Origin: Isoetes taiwanensis
Taxonomy: Eukaryota; Streptophyta; Lycopodiopsida; Isoetales; Isoetaceae
Direction of reading: 5' to 3'
Length of the DNA: 64,000 bases
Assembly (NCBI GenBank): GCA_021234155.1
Contig: JAJEKV010000138.1
Span: 124,001-188,000, forward strand
How positions within the stretch are numbered: position 1 is the first letter of the stretch; every line of letters begins with the position of its first letter. Shown piece after piece: positions 23,195 to 34,447 of the stretch. The notes below the pieces were generated by a model that saw only the letters and a program-made list of their open reading frames with translations, had not been told where the DNA came from and made no database searches. Both the position numbers and the translations under genes were made by a program.

Positions 23195-23857
23195 GTGGGA
23201 AAGCTTCTGCTTTCTGATTACAGCGGCTACTACTACCGAGACATGGCCAACTTCACCTCTTTGATCTTTTGCAAAAACGATGGAGTGCCGGAATGGGACA
23301 ATGTGACCAGAGAAGAAGAGCCCATAATACCTAGGCGTGCTGTCCCGATTTTCAGCCATGCAGAATGGATGGACATGCTCAGGATACAGAAATTACTCTA
23401 TTCACCGGATGAGAATATGACCACAGAAATGCTGAAAACTCTCACCAGGAGGTTGAATTGTACACCACAGCTCCCAGACCTCTCAACTTACTCTGCCTCC
23501 ACTGAAATTTTTACACACCAGCATCTTTGGCCCGTTCCTCATACTATTGACCAGGATCTACAAAGGTTGAGACCTTTTTTCGCTTAATGGCTACCAAGCC
23601 TTTACGCTAAACAAAGTTCCTCTTTGTTATGATAGGTTGTTTACTGAGGACCAATTCCTTCACTTCGGGGATATGTACTATCATCACAAGGCCTTGCGTG
23701 ATGGACATGGAGAAGTCGCTGCTATTCTCGTTTGGTAACACTCCACCATTATGGTTTTTGCTTTCCCTCCGTATGGGGGAGCAAATAGGCCGGGAAGTGA
23801 CCGGTGGCCACCGACCGGGTGATCATAGAAGATGACGAGGAGGAGCGGACCCAGATC
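23195..23857 (+). pseudogene. Second ParB/methyltransferase-like family fragment
   Basis: An open frame from about 23195 to 23587 reads LLLSDYSGYYYRDMANF, then VPEWDNVTREEEP and FSHAEWMDMLRIQKL. A shifted frame continues CYDRLFTEDQFLHFGDM and HGEVAAILVW, and a third gives MVFAFPPYGGANRPGS. The last resembles the beta-class methyltransferase motif IV region ([DNS]-P-P-[YFW]-G), with Phe where the catalytic Asp/Asn/Ser should be. It ends in an acidic tail (VIIEDDEEERTQISF) at 23857. I link it to the 0.2-4.5 kb gene by this motif and the acidic tail; the two fragments do not overlap clearly, so kinship is inferred. No function is assured. Confidence 0.35.
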
Positions 23858-23944
23858 TCTTTTTGATAGACCCACGTGAATGAAAACAAGTGTATATAAT
23901 CTGAAATGTAACCTTATGTAATCATTTTATATGTTTAATATAAA

Positions 23945-25620
23945 TCTTCACTCTTCAATCTTTTCTTGTTTTAATTGACAAAGGTGAAAGTGACACACGT
24001 AAAAAATTACATTAAGGATGAACGGAATGGGACAGAGAAACACATGATGAAACCCACCACGGAAATCATCACATCAAATGCAAGTTCAATCATTCAAAAG
24101 TCGGGTGCGGCAGAAAGATTGAGGGAAACCCTAAATCTAGTTTTGCATGCGGACATTGGCTTATCCCGATCCAGCTATGGCGGAAGAAAACAGAAGGAGA
24201 ACACGGGCACAAACAATTTCGCCAGTTCAAATGCAGTCGCATCTGGTAAGACCTATACTGGAGCAAATAAACCAGGAACAGAGGCGGATATTAGAGGAGC
24301 GGAGGACCCATGAATTCCGAGGTATTCTAGGCTTAAAACATAGGTTAATTCCCCGATGGGCTTAAAGAATTAGAAGCCAAGGCAAAGTGATAGGCTGGTT
24401 GCCTTTCTTATTACTAATGATGTTGTTTTACACGCATGCGGCCGGGAGACTTAACAGAGCCGGGTGCGGCCGATGTGGTTCCGGGGTGGCGATGATTTCG
24501 AGGATGAGTTCGCAGCTCTCCCCATGCTTGAGGAAGAGGATATGTTCATCGAACTAAAGCAGGAAATGATCCATGCTTCAGCCATTAAAAAGTGCTCAAC
24601 AAAGCCAATTTGCATAGAGACACAACAACCCCGAGACAATACTTTGTGAATCAGATCATAAGTGGGAGCGTAAACAGAAGCTCATGTTTTAGTGTTGCTG
24701 GATTTCACCAACTATTCAGCCAGAAAAACTTGATGAAATCTTGGACATACTTGGAAGAAGAAGAGTTACGATCTCACAATGCAAGATCCGATTGAGGCCC
24801 AAGAATCAGATGTCATCATTAACCTCTTCAAAACAGCTATTATTATATCTCTATTGCATTTTGATAATACTAGAAGCTCGTGGTTATAGTTTTCCTCGAT
24901 TTTTTCAAGAGATACTTCATTTCATAAGAAGTATGAACTATTCTACCGGTGTGGTAGATTTCCATATGTATTTTTCTCCCTTTGAAATATAAAAACACAT
25001 TTTTCACCACATTTTTCACCACATTTTTCACCACAGCTTTCACCATAGATTTCACCATAATCAGCCAGGGGCATTGACCATTTTTTGACCCGGTCAGAAA
25101 ATGGAATGGCTCTTAGGATTCCCCGATAGTATCTTGACCGATTTTGGTGACAAAGAATATATGGATCCCAAATTAGGTCCCTGAATTGATATGAGACCAA
25201 AATTCATTGAGCTCTGCTTTGTGCAAAGATTCTTGCAAGGCCACTAACTTTTGCTTCAGGGAATTCTGTGTTTTTCTTTTCAGTTTCTTTTGAACTCTAT
25301 TTCTTTTGAACCCGAGCCACCCATCTCATATTTTCCTATTTGTCGAAAGCTGGTTACCATATTTTGTTAGTGTGCAGATCATAGATTCTCGCGACCTTCA
25401 AATTCCTTTGTTTGCATTTTATAATTAATGACAAAAGTTCAAATTTTAACCGAAAAGAACAAGTGGAAACTCAGAGAACAGTTAAAGCAAAACAAGTTCT
25501 ATTGCAAAACAAGGACTATTGCAAAACAAGTTCTGTCATTAATGAAAAGCCTTTACAAAGAATAGTCACAAGGACTATTGCCAAAAAAATTGAAACCAGG
25601 GATTACAATACAAATCTAAA
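23945..25620 (+). other. Unassigned ORF remnants and a CACCACATTTTT run
   Basis: Contains a 62-codon ORF starting MAEENRRRTRAQTI (24177-24365), rich in Arg/Glu, and an acidic ORF with EDEFAALPMLEEEDMF (24464-24649). A short region (24741-24990) has several Ile/Leu-rich blocks without a family match. Three to four copies of TTTTTCACCACA lie at 24995-25045. It could be a broken transposon gene. No function is proposed. Confidence 0.3.
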
Positions 25621-25624
25621 CTAA

Positions 25625-26194
25625 TCAGGCGGGGGCCATCTTGAGCTCTATATGGAGGTCATCCTCGCAGGCATACATCTTCATTTCGAGGAGTCGCTCC
25701 TCGTCATCATAACCTACATGCACCCACTCGAGCACCCGCAACGAAGCGACAGCTTGATGATCCCACGGGGGGTTCACCTTTATCACATGAGCATATGCCA
25801 CCTGCGTGCTTAAAGTGAGAAAAAACACCCCTATATACGTACGCAAAAGTGTTGGAAAAAACCCCTTCCGTGGAAAAAATACACTAGAATGTCAGTAAGA
25901 GGGGGATTTAAACCCCTAGTATACGTACGAAAACGTCGAGAAAAAAACCCCTTCCATGCACTCACTAGGTTTATACGGGTCTTCTGTGTGAATCCCCCAT
26001 GGATGATCCATGATGAGCTTCTCCACCTCTGGTGGAGTGAACTTGGCCACCACTGTAACCGGGCGGCCTCCTCTGGTGGAGGAAGACACGGATCCTCCGC
26101 AGGAAGCCACGGATTCTGACCGTGCTGGCTGCGAAGGAGCAGGCACAATGGCCGGGATAGTGTTCCTGCGGAGTGTAGTCTTGAACTTAGCCAT
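25625..26194 (-). CDS. Small two-exon gene candidate, function unknown
   Basis: Exon 1 starts at the ATG 26194 (MAKFKTTLRRNTIPAIV) and contains RPVTVVAKFTPPEVEKLIMDH. Two donors are possible: a strong CCTA|GTGAGT at 25965 (phase 1) or GAAGGG|GTTTTT at 25948 (phase 0). Exon 2 starts after TTTAAGCACGCAG at 25801, reads VAYAHVIKVNPPWDHQ and ends at the TGA 25625. Only the second donor keeps frame, so the gene may be damaged. The intron contains a partial duplication of about 50 bp around TATACGTACG. The upstream 150 bases are pyrimidine-rich, like a 5' UTR. It precedes the CATGCCACC array on its 5' side. Confidence 0.35.
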
Positions 26195-26369
26195 GGCGGA
26201 AGTGAAAGAGATGGACGGAATGGGAAAGGAGTGAAGGAGATGGCGGAATAGACGATGGGGACGGAATGAAGCTGCAGGGCAGAATTTTGGGAATAAAAGG
26301 GATGCAAATCGTAGGCATCCATACGATTTTGGAAATGAGGCAGAAGAGGAAAGGGACGTTTGCATGCAT

Positions 26370-26960
26370 GCCACCTAGGCTCCAACATGCCACAGTAAAG
26401 GGTCAAGCATGCCACATAGACCGAAAGCATGCCACCTAGGCTCCAACATGCCAAGGTGGCTCAAACATGCCACCTAGGCTCCAACATGCCACGTAAGCCC
26501 CAACATGCCACCTATGATTCACCACATGATTCACCACATGATTCACCAAATGCACCACATGATCCACCACATGCACCATTTGCATCACCAAACATGTTGG
26601 TCAATGGAAGTCAAACATGTAACAAAGGTCATGTAAAGGCTCAAGCATGCCAAGGTGGCTCAAATATGCCACCTAGGCTCCAACATGCCAAGGTGGCTCA
26701 AACATGCCACCTAAACATGTTGGTCAATGAAAGTCAAACATGTAACAAAGGTCATGTAAAGGCTCAAGCATGCCAAGGTGGCTCAAATATGCCACCTAGG
26801 CTCAAACATGCCAAGGTGGCTCAAACATGCCACCTAGGCTCCAACATGCCACGTAAGCTCCAGCATGCCACCTATGATTCACCACATGATTCACCACATG
26901 GTTCACCAAACGCACCACATGATTCACCACATGCACCATTTGCATCACCACATCTATCAC
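26370..26960. repeat. CATGCCACCTAGGCTCCAA / CACCACATGATT tandem satellite
   Basis: A higher-order tandem array. Basic words are CATGCCACCTAGGCTC(C/A)AA, CATGCCAAGGTGGCTCAAA and GATTCACCACAT. A block of about 120 bp beginning AAACATGTTGGTCAATG occurs twice (about 26592 and 26715), and the CACCACATG block occurs before and after it. The 197-codon open frame across it is only a translation of the repeat. Confidence 0.9.
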
Positions 26961-27199
26961 GACATGTAACACCACATTGTCATGAATCTTTGAATACATC
27001 AATTTCTTTCCTCGAGATTTGAACTCCACCGAGTGTTGCTCGGGTCAGCCAGAAAAAAGTCTATTGTATACAATAGTATACAACAATGTACATTAGAGTG
27101 TCAATGAAAGAATAGGTTACAAGAATAACCTCTTTGGTTACAATAATACAAACATGTGATTACAAGTAAAGATCTATTGATCTGTCAACCTCACCCTTC

Positions 27200-29700
27200 A
27201 TTACTACAAAGAATCGTGCTTCACAACATCAATCATCATTCTCGGCGTGTCCAACATTTCAGAACTAGAAATTGGTACACCCCTGCAACAAACATATCAG
27301 GCCTCACATTGGATGAGTAATACCTTCAAATTCTACTTAACTCACCTTGCATTGGGATAGTATGTCCAAGCCTCAGATTATTGCAGCCACAACATGCTTT
27401 TACAAAGACACATATAGCAAGACACATATATGCTTGAGAATGTCTTGGAGGTGTCTTTTGCTTGGAATTCTGCTCTTGCTTTTTCTCCGAGACACTTCCA
27501 CCTGCAAAAATTTAATGTGATTCGGTAACTATATGGGTCAAATTAAAAAAGAAGACAGCACAAAAGGTTGGAAGTTACCTTGTGACTTACATTCACCAAA
27601 CGATTTGTTCGGGATCATAACCCGATGCATCTGGCCGATTTGGCGTGATTGGTGTGGAGCATGACTTAATGCATCTGGCTGATCGGCGATTGTTGTCCAG
27701 TTGGAGCACCCTATTGGAGCTTGACTTGACTTGGCACTTTAGATACACAAAAAGGGAGAAGCAAAAGAGACTAAGCCAGCCAGGATCTTGTTTTATGTCG
27801 GGGCTTACTCCCTTTTCGAGTTTCCTGCTTGATGTATCTAATTCGCCACCTGAGTGAGCGATGTCATCCTAGGGGGCAAATTAGATGCAACAAACAGAAA
27901 ACGAAGGAGACTAAGCCGCTTACTCTCTTTTCGAAGTTTCGCTTGATGTATCCGTCCCTTACATCAGGCCCTTAGCATGTAAACTAAGCTACCTATAAGT
28001 GCTCACCGTAAGTGCCTCAAGAGCTTGAAGTTGCTTTTGATCCTCCCTACTCACACCTAAGGCTTGTACCCATGTGTAGAGAAAATTCATGACAGCAATT
28101 CTCAATGCAAATGCAGTGATTGCAAATCCTACAAAGAGAACATAAATTTGTCAATGAGAATACAATTATACTAAGCACTTCAGGAATTTTGTTATGAAGT
28201 ACCTCAAGAGGCCGAAAGCGCACTTACCTTAATCAATCACTTTCGATCTTGCCTTTACTTGAATCACTTCGATCTTGTAGAGTTGATCCATTCTCCCGGT
28301 GTCCTGTTGAATTCAACCGAAAGTAATCCAAGGTTAGTACCACATGACACAACAGGCACCACTTTACACACCACAAATTCCATCATGACAAACTTTGCAC
28401 CACAAATGGCGTCATATTCACCACATGTGGTGTGGCATGTGGCACCGTGGTGGCGTCATATTCACCACATGTGGTGTGGTGTGGTGCCACATGACACACC
28501 ACCTATGGCACCACAATGCACCCAAGGCACCACATATGGCAATCCATTGCAAGCACCACAAATGGCGCCAAAGACACCACATGTGGTGCAAAATGTGGAT
28601 CCATAGTGGTGCCACATTAGACACCACATGTGGCACCACAATGCAAAGAAGGCACCACATCCGCAGGGCATCCACCACCCCATATGTGGCGGATAGCGTG
28701 GTGCAATATTTAGCTTTTTAGCTTGGCACCACATATGGCGGATAATCCACCATTCACAAGTATCACCATATCTAACATCACATATGACACTAAGTATAGA
28801 AACATATGGAAGCCAATTCACTATTCAGATAAGGTACCATTGTTTGGTACTATATGTGACATTACATATGCTACAAACTACATTATTAACATATAATTGG
28901 CACCATATGACTGTCCTGTAACACATTTGGAGCTACATACTCCGCGGAACTGAAATTATCCACCACAACTCGAAACTAGCAAAGACAAATTTCCTACACA
29001 TAACTCACAACACACCCAAATGAAGAAGTAAGTGGAAAACCGATTGTTCAAGCTTGCTAGACCTTGCTGGAAAATAACAGTTCCAATATTAAATTGCATC
29101 ATATGGTGGTTCCAGAAGAAGAGGGTTGAAAAGTACCTATTTTTTCAGTGATTTTCCCCGAGATTCTTCTTATAGCTTGAGGAGGCTTGAATTGTGGCCT
29201 AGTCATTTCAAGAGAGGAAGCATCATCTGTGGCAGGTTGCTCTGCTTCCACACTATTTGAAATGCTTGCATGCTTCCTCTTACGTTGGGGACGGAGAGTC
29301 TTTGAGACCCTTTTTCTCTTAATCGTTTAAACTCAACCCGCTTTTATTTCTTTTCCTTTTGTGTGAAGGTAATACGCTTACTTGCCCATAGTCCGTGAGG
29401 CCATGCCTCCCCGTGCACACTTCCTCGCCTGCGGATTTTTGTAAAGGCACATATATTCATTATACCTCTCCTTGCTCGATTCTTCAACCCGCATGATGAA
29501 ACAAAACAATATTATAAACAACAGAGAATCATGGGCATCCCCGAATCTAGAATGCAACCCACCGTAAGTGGATTTTCCTAATACTTTCGGTCCCCCAAAC
29601 GGATTTCGATTTCTTCTTGTGTGGCGTAATGCTTTTCTTGCCTGTACATTTCCTTGTAGGTGTATCCCGTGGCATTCAAGTCCCCAGATGATCGAGCCAT
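27200..29700 (-). CDS. Multi-exon minus-strand gene inside element B, function unknown
   Basis: Exons recognised by splice signals and coding sense: 29700-29578 (MARSSGDLNATGYTYKEMYR); 29520-29410 (RVEESSKERYNEYMCLYKN); 29325-29145 (RPQRKRKHASISNSVEAEQ, basic and Ser-rich); 28129-28007 (acceptor TTTGTAG, FAITAFALRIAVMNFLYTW, donor ACG|GTGAGC); 27501-27347 (acceptor TTTTGCAG, SVSEKKQEQNSKQK, YMCLAICVFVKACCGC, donor CAAG|GTGAGT); and a last exon after GTTGCAG near 27285. Phases do not all fit, so some exons are wrong or mutated. The basic N-terminal part is like that of transposases. I do not recognise the protein. Confidence 0.35.
28370..28760. repeat. CACCACATGTGGTG-rich array in an intron of element B
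   Basis: Many CACCACATGTGG(TG), GGCACCACA and CCACATATGGCG words, several palindromic. Open frames on both strands here are artefacts of His/Met/Trp-coding repeats. Position (intron of a transposon gene) and words match the array at 9.1-9.6 kb. Confidence 0.85.
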
Positions 29701-30599
29701 TTCGCGGATCGATCTTCTTGCCGTAAATCGAAATGGTCTTGGCGGATTAAGGGAGCGTGATCGAGTTTTTGAGGGAAAATGAAAATTGAGAATCGAGAAA
29801 TGGTCTTGCGGATTAAGGGAGCGTGATCAGAGTTTTTGAGGGAAAATGATCGTGTACGTTGCTGAATAAGCCTGAATAAGACTGAAAGGACAAAATTTTG
29901 AATAAGTAATCATGTGTATTTTTGAAAAAATAACTCCCTCTCCCACTACAAATTCGGTAGTTCCCACCACACTTAGCACCCAAAAATGTGGTGCTAAAAT
30001 GCACGTTTTTGTTCCACTACAACATGCTTTCACCCTTTAAGGGGAAGTTCGATCTGCTGTGAAGAAGATGCTTCTGTGGAGACGATTTTGTGATAACTTT
30101 TTTTTTTATCTGCAAAAAATCTTTTTGTAAAATTATCCTGCAAGCTTGAAACCTGCTAAAACCATTATGCAAGCTTGAAAATGCATATCAGAGCCCGAAA
30201 GTAAATAATAGATGACTTGCAGAACATAAACATTTGTAAATAAACACCGATTTGTATAAATCTCTATGTATTCAGCTGCCAAATCCTCTGTTTCCCTTAG
30301 CCTTAAGTTGTTTCTCTCTACTCCTTTTAATGCTGAAACAATACAACCCTAAATCGGTCCCATGTAGATTCCGTAAAACTGAAAAACCTTGCCATAAAAG
30401 TTTAACCTGAGGTATTACCTATGGCTTCTCGAGCTGCAACATCGGAGCGGATCATGGAGTCGAACGGGCAGAGGATAGAAGCTGATTTTTGTTGTTTTAG
30501 ATACGTTAGGTTATTTCGGCGAGTTTGAGCCAAGTTAGACCGTCCATATTTTTCTGTGACTATCTAGCCCATCCGATCTAGGGCTGGATTCAACACAGG

Positions 30600-32128
30600 A
30601 AAACATTATAATATAAAGATGGTCGGAATCTGAGACATGAACAGGAGTAGAGACAAGAGCTGAATCGGGACGTGGAGCAGAAACATGAATAGCAAGGACC
30701 GAATCAGGAGCCCACGATATTGTACGGACTGAAGTTGATATTGGTGCAGAGGCATGAACTGCACACGAACTGGAACTAGAGCTCGAATCAACAAACCGAA
30801 AGGATCTAGTACGCCAATCAATCTGTGGGTTATGTAGCTCGAGCCAGAGCAGACCCTAGACTACTGGCGCATGTGGGCTAACGATGAGATTGAAGGAAAT
30901 GCTACAAGGAGCTCCCTCGACCAAAACGTGAAGAGGTGCAGTACATTCTGTGACTGCGCCTGAAGCGATCTCACACCTATCAATCACATTAACAAAGCTA
31001 GGATGCTCGACCCTGTTTCTAGGAATGGCGTGCTTAGTAGCGAACATACTATCCATGAAGCAGGCATTCACACCACAATCAAGTTGTGCCAGCGTCTCTA
31101 TCCTCTCAACCTCCGACTCCAATGAAATAGAGATAAAAAATTCTTTACTGACCTTGTCCGAGGGAATAAAACCTTCGTCACATGTGGGACGAGTTGACGG
31201 AATGTCAGGCAACCGTCGAGAGACTCTTACTACTCGGACATGGCTCAAACAGTTTGATCGCTTAATAGGACATCCACAAGCAATATGGCCAGCCCCTCCA
31301 TAATAGAGGTAGAGATTAGCCTCTCTTTGGCGTTGCTTCTCAGCTGCAGACAAGGGACCTCGAACCACACCATCAATTTGTATAGGCACTGGGCCAACTG
31401 ATTCCGAGGACGTGGGCAGTGCAAAAACCGTTGTGATCGCTGGAGCTTGGGGAAGTAAAGAAACATGCTGATTTCCTTTTTCTTGCCTACGCTCAAAAAG
31501 ACGGTCATCACAACGAATCGCAAACTTTATAGCTTCATCCAAGGTTCTGGGATCCTCCATAGTCAGCAACATATCCTTTATATCCTCATGGAGCCCTCTT
31601 CGAAAACAGTCCCGAAGAGCCGCATCTTCCCAGGCTTTGTCTATGGCATTTTGTCGGAACTCAGAAGCATAAACTGAAGCCGGACGAGAACCTTGCTTGA
31701 GGTTGCCAAGCTTGGTTACTGTTGTGCATTGCCGATTAGTATCTCCAAAACACGCCTCAAGTTCAGTAGTAAATAAAGCAAAATTTTGCAACTCGGGAGC
31801 CCTTTTCTCCAGCAGGGGGACAAATTAATTCAAGGCTGACCCAGAAAGAAGAGAGCCAACTAGTCCAACCTGTTCCCGATCTGTAGGATACTGTGAGGGT
31901 GGAGTCGAATAACAAGCCGAATCTGATTCAAAACATCTCGGAGCTTGGATCTAGTGCCATCAAATTTTTCTGGCATGCTGATCTTATGTTCCGATGACCT
32001 CCTTCTAGAGTTAGAAGCTGACTCACGAGAAGCTACCCGTTCCTGGATCTCCTTATTATCCAGCTGCAACTGCTGGCATACCTTAATAAGTTGCTGGACC
32101 TGCTGTAATAAGGATGAGACCTTCTCCA
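30600..32128 (-). pseudogene. gag-protease polyprotein remnant
   Basis: Starts near 32128 with MEKVSSLLQQVQQLIK (coiled coil), then ISMPEKFDGTRSKLRDVL. After a frame break it continues LQNFALFTTELEACFGD, KLGNLKQGSRPASVYASEF and LRDCFRRGLHEDIKDML, the retrotransposon gag pattern. A knuckle follows with its first Cys lost (YLYYGGAGHIACGCP), then a protease with AQLDCGVNACFMD, a D-C-G type site as in one gypsy branch. One in-frame stop (TAG near 30857) separates SPHAPVV from LLWLELHNPQIDWRTR, the normal end of protease. The body 31791-30856 is open for 311 codons, so decay is moderate. Confidence 0.8.
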
Positions 32129-32500
32129 TAGAGATAGGAATCGCCTAGTATGGGTAAAGAAATCCTTAGGATTAGAGCAAGCAAGAACCAGTAAGGGATT
32201 CCAGTTCAAACTGTCATGAACCTACGCGAGAACAAGGAAAATATGTGGAAAATATGGAAGAAATATGCCCAGATTGGCAAAGAATCTGATATATGAACAA
32301 GAATCAAGAGTACAATGGCCCAAAGGCAAGCAGGAACACGATGCCTAGAAGGCTCAAGACTGGCATTGAACTGGAATAGTTCGACAAGAAGGAGGTGCTC
32401 CCTTATATATCTAAGCCAACGGTCAGGATCGCGCCACTCCAATGGATGAGATCACGCTAAGTGTCGTGCATACGTGTAGGTTCTAGAGTGTTCTAGAACC
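30600..32500 (-). mobile_element. Truncated Ty3/gypsy element (gag-protease only)
   Basis: Minus-strand leader (32500-32130), gag and protease, then abrupt loss before reverse transcriptase near 30600. No LTR pair is recognised. It is a different lineage from the 9.9-20.9 kb element, judging by its gag and DCG-type protease. Confidence 0.75.
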
Positions 32501-32543
32501 TCCTGGGAACACCCTACATATGAGGAAGACTTTAATAAGTATT

Positions 32544-32618
32544 GGTAGTGCACTTGGCAAAGGTGCTTGACTCTCAACTAGAAAGTTGCGAGTTCAAACC
32601 CTGCTCCATGCAACTACC
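32544..32618 (+). tRNA. tRNA-like sequence, probably a SINE head or tRNA pseudogene
   Basis: Shows an A box-like TGGCAAAGGTGC (about 32555) and a B box-like GTTCAAACC (about 32592), about 37 bases apart. The ends GGTAG.TGC and GCAACTACC can pair as an acceptor stem with one bulge. The anticodon stem does not fold cleanly, so a functional tRNA is unlikely. It lies between the gypsy leader and the LINE 3' module. Confidence 0.4.
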
Positions 32619-32641
32619 CTTTTGCATTCATGTGACAACTA

Positions 32642-33725
32642 TATACGAGTATAATGCTCGTATGATACGAATACTCGTATGGTCACATGCTGTGCTCAAC
32701 ATCTCATGCAGGGGCTGGCCAGGACGGACCAGCTCAGCATAGCATGTCCGAATGTCATCATATGCTGGAAAGCTCTGAAGGTGTGGCATTCATCTTCCAC
32801 AGCTCTAACTTGGCAGCGTTTGACAAAGCATCTCCTAGCACGGCTCTCCAATCCATGTTGTCGTCTTAATCTGGAGATGATGTGCCCCTGTGTAGATAGA
32901 GACAATGGATCTGCACTTTTTCATGGGGTAGATGATGCGCAGGTAGCATTGCGGGCCCCGCTCCAGCACGGGATTTATGTGGCATTGGTAATGTGCCGTC
33001 TTGACCTGTTCAAGGGTGTTGGGGCTCCTGCACATTCCATCTGGCCAGTCACTGAGCTCTCTTTTCCCGCCAGCAGGCCTTTAGACGCCGAGGCCCCATT
33101 GGCATAGTGTAAACGAGGTTAGGGAGGCGAGGATCGTCCATACTGACTACCTTCTAGAAGTAGACGACGTGTCGGTCAAGGTCCTTATACGAGTATAATG
33201 CTCGTATGATACGAATACTCGTATGGTCACATGCTGTGCTCAACATCTCATGCAGGGACTGGCCAGGACGGACCAGCTCAGCATAGCATGTCCAAATGTC
33301 ATCATATGCTGGAAAGCTCTGAAGGTGTGGCATTCGTCTTCCACAGCTTTAACTTGGCAGCGTTTGACAAAGCATCTCCTAGCACGGCTCTCCAATCCAT
33401 CTTGTCGTCTCAATCTGGAGATGATGTGCGCCTGTGCGGATAGAGACAATGGATCTGCACTTTTTATGGGGTAGATGATGCGCAGGTAGCATTGCGGGCC
33501 CTGCTCCAGCACGGGGTTTATGTGGCATTGGTGCCGTCTTGACCTGTTCAAGGGTGTTGGGGCTCCTGCACATTCCATCTGGCCAGTCACTGAGCTCTCT
33601 TTTCCCGCCAGCAGGCCTTTAGACGCCGAGGCCCCATTGGCACAGTGTAAACGAGGTTAGGGAGGCGAGGATCGTCCATACTGACTACCTTCTGGAAGTA
33701 GATGATGTGTCGGTCAAGGTTCCCC
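32642..33725. repeat. Tandem duplication, two units of about 544 bp
   Basis: Unit 1 starts at 32642 and unit 2 at 33186, both opening TATACGAGTATAATGCTCGT and ending GTGTCGGTCAAGGT. Identity is very high by eye. Each begins with a 10-bp inverted repeat (ATACGAGTAT / ATACTCGTAT). The content is the LINE C-terminal region on the minus strand. Confidence 0.92.
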
Positions 33726-33830
33726 CTTTGATGAGGCAAGAAACCTGTCTTCTGCAACAGTATATGGTATGGAACTATGGACTTTACCCCTAGGGCCCGT
33801 GCTGAGAAAGCTCACCTGCTCCAGGTCATT

Positions 33831-34439
33831 CTAAGTGGAGAGGGAAATTACCGGGCCCCAGATCTCAACCCCATACAAAAGCACATGTTCCACTAGTACC
33901 TTGAATAGGTGCGACTGATGGGCCCAATCATACAGCTCTGCCTTGTGGCCATTGTTCTGCATTGCATGGAGTGCCTTCCAACTTGCTGTAGCGCGCAATT
34001 GGATGAAATTGTCCCACTTCATGGCAGATGGGAACTCCACCCCCAAATATTTGTAAGTGGGGACCACTTCAACATTTTGGCCACGATAAATGAGGATTGG
34101 GGCCCTTGCTTGATGTGCGGACGATATGAGGACCACCTTAATCTTGGCCAAGTTGACGCGCATGTCAGTCGTCTGGCAAAATATGTCCAGGGCATCGAGA
34201 TAGCATTGCATGTCTGCTTGAGTGTGAGCCAAGAGGTCCACAGCATAGATCAATTGCGGTTTGGTGGAGAAGTTGAGCCCCATTGCCTCCATTGTCAGCA
34301 AGCCCTCTCTCCAACCGATCAATGTACATGTCAAATAGTATGGGAGAAAGAGGGCATCCTTGGCGGACCCCAATACTGCTCTCGAATAATTGGCCCGCTG
34401 GTTGCATCCGGCCTAAGCATATCTCATATAATCTGTATA
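33831..34439 (-). pseudogene. LINE reverse transcriptase, C-terminal half
   Basis: Reads SSIGVRQGCPLSPILFDMY, then in another frame LIYAVDLLAHTQADMQ (the YADD block decayed to YAVD), MRVNLAKIKVVLIS and PTYKYLGVEFPS, ending with YGVEIWGP near 33850. One frameshift lies near 34290. It continues the reading broken at 35137. Confidence 0.8.
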
Positions 34440-34447
34440 CCGTGTTC

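Larger units (their letters stand above)
27180..30036 (-). mobile_element. DNA transposon copy B, 5' end and internal gene (minus strand)
   Basis: The minus strand starting at 30036 begins AGGGTGAAAGCATGTTGTAG and continues identical to 7974-8000 for about 27 bases, so a second element of the copy-A family begins here. Its body toward lower coordinates holds a multi-exon gene and a CACCACATGTGG-rich intron, paralleling copy A. The other end is not located. Confidence 0.45.

Noticed and set aside
26429-27022. 197-codon plus-strand ORF
   Set aside because: Translation of the CATGCCACC/CACCACATG satellite; no independent coding sense.
28259-28821. His/Met/Trp-rich ORFs on both strands
   Set aside because: Artefacts of CACCACATGTGG repeats in a probable intron.
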